This document shows positions 59,221 through 64,000 of a stretch of 64,000 nt of DNA, piece by piece. The position numbers and the translations under genes are program-made. Numbering within the stretch: position 1 is the stretch's first letter; every line of letters begins with the position of its first letter. The DNA is from Larimichthys crocea. Lineage: Eukaryota; Chordata; Actinopteri; Sciaenidae. Location of the stretch: assembly GCF_000972845.2 (NCBI RefSeq), contig NC_040021.1:7173291-7237290 (forward strand), given 5' to 3'. The notes under the pieces were generated by a model that worked only from the letters and a program-made list of their open reading frames with translations, searched no databases and was not told the DNA's origin.

Positions 59221-60165
59221 AGAGTACACCTAAAACAAACTAGATCTTTCTACCTGTTCTGACTGTTCAAGGCGGGACAAAATCCCGACATCAAAGCGTC
59301 CCCCGAGCCTCATCAAGCCACCGTCCTGATCTCCCTTTGAGTCGTAATATTGACGCAATGAGTCTCTCTCTCTTTGAAGATAATATATAGTGTTTCACTA
59401 GATTTTACACTTGGAATTAGTTAAACTGAGAAGTAAACCTGAGAGAAAAATTAAAACCACACTACCCATACCTCACCAATCACTGTAAAAAAAATTTGGA
59501 GCAGCTCCCTGAATGTAGTTTCAAACACTTTATTTTAAGCATGTGGGGCCTTAATGTGTTTTGCTGCCAAGTGTCCTTGTACACGGCATATACAACAAAC
59601 TACAAAGACACTTTGAAGATAGTATAAAGACGTGCTTCAGGATCTGTAAAAGGAATACTGTGTGTTCAGACTCTGTGTTGTTTATTCCATCTCTAAAGCA
59701 CAAGCAGGCATAGACGGCACCATATTGTTGACATACAGCCACAGTAACATTACAACATCACATTTGTAAATATAAATATTAATTATTTTAACAATAGGAT
59801 TGCGTAAAAGTGACATCTGCTTCACGTCTGACGTGTATAAATATTCTAAATCCGTACAGAGGTTCAATCTAGGTAAATTAAAGTCTAGTATTTTGTTCTG
59901 TCGGCGGCTTCACCGGCTCGTGATTCGGCGAGGAGTCGATTCAAAGCGAAATACTGAACGAAAGCAGAAGAGAGGGGAGATACAGGGGACCTTATAAAGA
60001 GAGGCGGACGTGGGGATGGGGTAGAAAGAAAGAGGACAAGCTGTCTGCTGCTGATGGGATCCTCCTCTGCCCGCCTGGTTTGCAGTCTGGTTGCTTAGCA
60101 ACTGTGGTGGCCTAAAATAACCTACCGGGAGACAGAAATAGACCAAAGATAAATGGACAGATTGG

Positions 60166-60168
<3 letters not shown>

Positions 60169-60196
<28 letters not shown>
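60169..60196. repeat. (TG)14 microsatellite
   Basis: Uninterrupted TG run in the presumed dnmt3a intron. Confidence 0.95.
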
Positions 60197-60310
60197 TGAC
60201 ATACTCTTAAAAGGATTAGGTTGAGTTTTCTAGCTCTGTGTCTTCATGTTTGACTTAGTTTACTTTTTTTTTTTTTTTTGGTTACTTTGAGTACACTTGT
60301 ATTGTTTAAA

Positions 60311-60311
<1 letters not shown>

Positions 60312-60346
<35 letters not shown>
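60312..60346. repeat. (TG)17 microsatellite
   Basis: Uninterrupted TG run about 115 bp beyond the previous one. Confidence 0.95.
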
Positions 60347-60347
<1 letters not shown>

Positions 60348-60907
60348 TGCAATTGCGCGTCGTGAAGCAGGCATATGGACGACACACCAGGCAGACAGGC
60401 GCAGGGCCATTACCCCGTTCTAGCTGGTTGCTATGCTGATCGTCAGGGAAGTGACATCAGAATGTTTAGTCAGCACGGCAGCCCCGTCGGAGACAGTTGC
60501 TAAGCAGTTTCTGCACCTTAGCAACCACTCCACTGTCACCGCAACAGAGGGTCCAGCAGGGAGAGAGAGAGAGAGAGAGAGGGACGTTAATGGAAACACA
60601 AGGCTGACAGCAGACAGCGTACAGAGTCAGGTCGGACTGATTATAGCAGGAGTCTGGAGACAGAGCAGATATTATTAACTTAACTAAAGTTTCAGGGTGA
60701 CACAAAAAAGTGAGCCCATACATTTTCATCTCTTGTACAGGAACACAACAAAAGACCACACAAGAGCACAAATGTGTGATGTAGAAGTGTAAGTTCTCAG
60801 TTTTAATGTTGACAGTCTGAAGTAGAGTTGGACGAGAGGACAACAGATATACTATGAGACGATGTAAAGTCAGTCAGATACGGCTGTATCCGTTATATAC
60901 TCGATCG

Positions 60908-61375
60908 CTGACAGTTTAAAGGATGGACAGTGTATTTGTAACGTCACCAGTAAGTTTTTTAAAGAGCCGATTTGAAGCTCAAAATCTGATGTTGGCGGTC
61001 CTGCCTCCTCCATCTCCCACCTAATCTAAAAATCGGCAAAGACGTGGATCATAAGGCGGGCTGAATGAATGAGGCCTGGTTGCTCAAATAAGCCATCTGT
61101 AATGTCACCCACCTGTCAATCAAAGCGTCCACACTGTTAATCCTGCATATCTTTAAGCCTTAATATAATCTGAACAGGTGAGTTGTATATAAATTCACCC
61201 TCAGTACAGTTGTCGTGAACGGGGAAATTAGCTACAGAGACCAAAACTGTTTTCTGTACCAGGCTGTAAACATGTTTATTTCTGCTGTGAAGTTTTTTTT
61301 TAGTGGACGTTTGAGTAACTGCAGAGTTTTTGGCACTGGCTTCACTTCACAGTCACGGAGGTTACTGCCTAAATG
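60908..61375 (+). repeat. dispersed family A, near full-length copy
   Basis: Starts CGCTGACAGTTTAAAGGATG and GACAGTGTATTTGTAACGTC, then ATCTAAAAATCGGCAAAGAC, CCTTAATATAATCTGAACAG, GCTGTAAACATGTTTATTTC, and ends CTGGCTTCACTTCACAGTCA followed by CGGAGGTTACTGCC. It is directly followed by a family B copy. Confidence 0.75.
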
Positions 61376-61590
61376 AGGCTTTTATATATATACAGACACC
61401 ACAGGTCCTCTTCCACATAGTCCACTATGTTGATGCGCCATGTTTCTACAGTAGCCCAGAACAGCCAAACTAAATGCTGGCTGTAAATCGAGCGTTTTGC
61501 ATCTTTCGTGTATTTTGCACTAAGGAAAGAATGGGTGAAAAGAGTGGGGGTTGTAATACCAGCAAATCCTCCACACTGCTCCTTTAAGTA
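61375..61590 (+). repeat. dispersed family B, partial copy
   Basis: CACAGGTCCTCTTCCACATA, CATGTTTCTACAGTAGCCCA, ACTAAATGCTGGCTG and AATCCTCCACACTGCTCCTT are family B motifs in + orientation. Confidence 0.6.
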
Positions 61591-64000
61591 TCTCTGAATA
61601 AAGCAGACCATCAATATGAAGGACTTATTGGATTTTTACATGATGAAAAGATCTCTCTCTTTGTAATTGGCTGGACTTTCCAAAAACAAACATTCCTGTC
61701 TTTTTATTTTTTATCATATATCACCATATAAACCATATCGATATGGTGATATAGAGAAATTACACATATCTCAGGGAGAAAGGATTTTATCTATATGGTC
61801 TACCTCTTGTCTAAAGTGATGCTATAATATTTTTCATATATATTTCACCGTTATATCTTAAATTATATTGCAATAATGTTTTCAGCTACAGTCATAGCTG
61901 TAGTCTGAGGTGAACAAAAAGAAAACTCTTTAACCCTGTAGTTAAATACATCTGACACTCTGCTACATAGATCTTTTAGTCTTAACCAGGCTTCGAAGTC
62001 GGGCAAACCTCTCATTAAAAACAATATTCCTCCTAACTGATACATTCAGAGCCGCCTTGTTCACTTCAGCACTACAAGTGTCTAATGGTTCTGCCTTGTA
62101 ACAGTGACATTTATTTAATTTCCGCCCGAGGCAGCGATGCACATAGAGAGATCTCAAATATGAACATAAAATGCCTGGAATAAAAAATCGCTGCTGGTGG
62201 CAAATTCCTGCCTTCTGGATAAAACATGATACTCTTAAAGTGAGAGGCGTTTCTCACACAATGAAGCCACATTCAAGTGTGGACTGATTAACTAAAGAGG
62301 CAGCAGGTGTTGCTTATTTTATTTCTCTTTCACATATCCTCTAGGGCCCAATAAATATATCGCATAGACCTGAGACTCTCTGCAACTCAAATCTGGCCCA
62401 GAGCCGATGTAAAAATAGAAAGTGAGGACCTGACTCACGTTTGGTTAGACCCTGAAATTATTGCTGTGGGGAGGGCTGCGTGTATCTATATATACATGTA
62501 CAGTACATTTATAAAGATCACTGCTGTGTGGGAGAGGGCAGATCCACAGACTGCTCTGGTTGTGAATGAGTGTATATTTTGGTACTTTATAATATGATAG
62601 GGGAGTGGGCAAATAAAAAAGGCAGATGTGGGACAAAGTAAGTCCCTTTTAAAATGAATTGTTCCACATTAATTACAGTTTCTTCATTAGTGTCATCATA
62701 AAATTCATCTTTGTGCTACCAACTACATGCATTCAGTCATAACAGGCAGCCAAATGGAGTTACAGCACCACAGCAGTCCCTCGTATTTAATTATTCATCA
62801 ATATATTCCAGATACTGGATCTGTGTTTGGGATCAGATACTCAGAGTTTAGCCACTCAGTTTTGTGTGGCTAAACTCAGTTAGTACGTGGAGAGAAAAGG
62901 TCAGAGAGGTGCACGCCCGCTTTAAAGTAAACATCCAGTTTATAACATTTTAAAATGCTAATCGGTCAGATGTGCGTCAGTATGTTTCTATGACACACGT
63001 TTGCCATGTTTGTTTGTTTCGTGACTGATCAGAGCATGTGTGGATCTTAACCTGAAGTTTAATCTTTTGTTCGGTGGTTGCAATATGAACATTCCCACTC
63101 CAGCACAGGTAACATGATTGGCTGCAGAGTGTATCTAAAGGGTCAATCTGCTTCAGGCTTTTCATATAATCTGAGGGCTTTTATTTAATCTGTGGGTTTA
63201 GGGATGATATGAGGTCACTCTGAAGTCACAGGTTGTTATTGAGTCCTCATGTTCATGGCCCAGACTAAAGTCCAAGTCATACAGTGGTAGAAAGTAACTA
63301 AATACATTTACTGTAGTGTACAACTTTCATGTTACACAACTTTACATTTCTACTTCTATGATTTTATTTATATACCACCAAATCATAACAGAAGTTATCT
63401 CATGACACTTTACATAATTAATTATATAAATCTTACATAGATCTTATAAATCTTACAAAACATGTACTTTTAGTGTAGTAGGACTTTAGATGCAGGACTT
63501 CTACTTGTAATGGAATATCTAAATACTTCACTGAAATCAGTGTAAGACTTCACACGCCTGCAAAAAGGCTTGTAAACCAGTGAGCTACCTAAACATTAAG
63601 AACATCATAAAGCGTCTAAAAACTGTAGCTTTACATATTTAATTTTCTAACAAATTAAAAGTGAAGATAGAAAGAGAGGTCTCATCCGTCTGGTTTCAAA
63701 GCTTTAGCTTTGCTTTTGACCCAACACGCTCTCTGTCTGGCCGATGCACAGGTGCAGCGTGCTATTTTTATTTTATACAGTATATCACTCTAAAATTACA
63801 CCGCTGCTATTCTACAACTCTGCTGTACCACTTTGTCTGTGCTGTGAGCTGAGCAGGGGAACAAACTGCTGAGGTGAATTGATTTAGGTTCAAATCTTCA
63901 CTGAGGGGATCCGTATACAAATCTCATCAAGGTCGCCGCTGGTCTCTAAAAGACTTTAACGTTTTTTTTGTGCTTTGATCAATCCACAGCAGGTCTACAA

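Larger units (their letters stand above)
56635..64000 (+). other. dnmt3a: dnmt3a intron after first coding exon
   Basis: No further exon is recognised to the end of the window. Besides the listed repeats, it contains trinucleotide-rich sequence at 57150-57350, a TATATCAC/GATATGG palindromic AT stretch at 61715-61760, and pieces of the TTCCACCACTG repeat at 63280-63350 and 63470-63560 separated by another repeat (TTATTTATATACCACCAAAT). Confidence 0.5.

Overview
The window is vertebrate nuclear DNA, most likely from a spiny-rayed (percomorph-type) teleost. Genes are split by GT-AG introns, the intergenic and intronic sequence is full of CA/TG microsatellites and fish-type dispersed repeats, and a TIR-less soluble Toll-like receptor 5, a form known from fishes, is present. 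No bacterial, plasmid or CRISPR feature is seen.

Layout. (1) 26-1761, +: the last four coding exons of kif3c (kinesin-2 family), followed by a repeat-bearing 3' region ending near a cluster of AATAAA signals at 4652-4676. (2) 6864-9625, -: a complete two-exon tlr5s gene (soluble TLR5, 641 residues), with a TATA-like box and a consensus NF-kB site just upstream. (3) 12666-44370, +: dtnb (dystrobrevin beta), with a probable non-coding first exon at about 12666-13010, a 13.8 kb first intron rich in repeats, nineteen coding exons between 26809 and 41185 (617 residues), and a 3'UTR exon from 42087. (4) 50520-64000, +: the 5' end of a gene that I identify as dnmt3a from its N-terminal sequence and from gene order. 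It has a CpG- and GA-rich promoter with a non-coding first exon at about 50640-50905 and the first coding exon at 56566-56634; the rest lies beyond the window.

The order kif3c-dtnb-dnmt3a, all in one orientation, matches the human 2p23 block (KIF3C-ASXL2-DTNB-DNMT3A). Here ASXL2 is absent from its slot and tlr5s occupies it on the opposite strand. The genes are neighbours, not a pathway: a ciliary/axonal kinesin-2 motor, a flagellin sensor, a dystrophin-complex scaffold and a de novo DNA methyltransferase.

Most of the remaining sequence is mobile-element debris. It includes a 335 bp hAT-type MITE with a perfect 8 bp target duplication (47505-47839), a tRNA-derived SINE nested in another repeat with a 17 bp target duplication (58851-59008), an internally deleted LINE with an endonuclease remnant and a (GATAA)n tail (22556-22900), an L1 ORF2 remnant (39430-40080), a roughly 500 bp dispersed family with about ten copies in both orientations, and a family with inverted ends that carries a decayed basic ORF.
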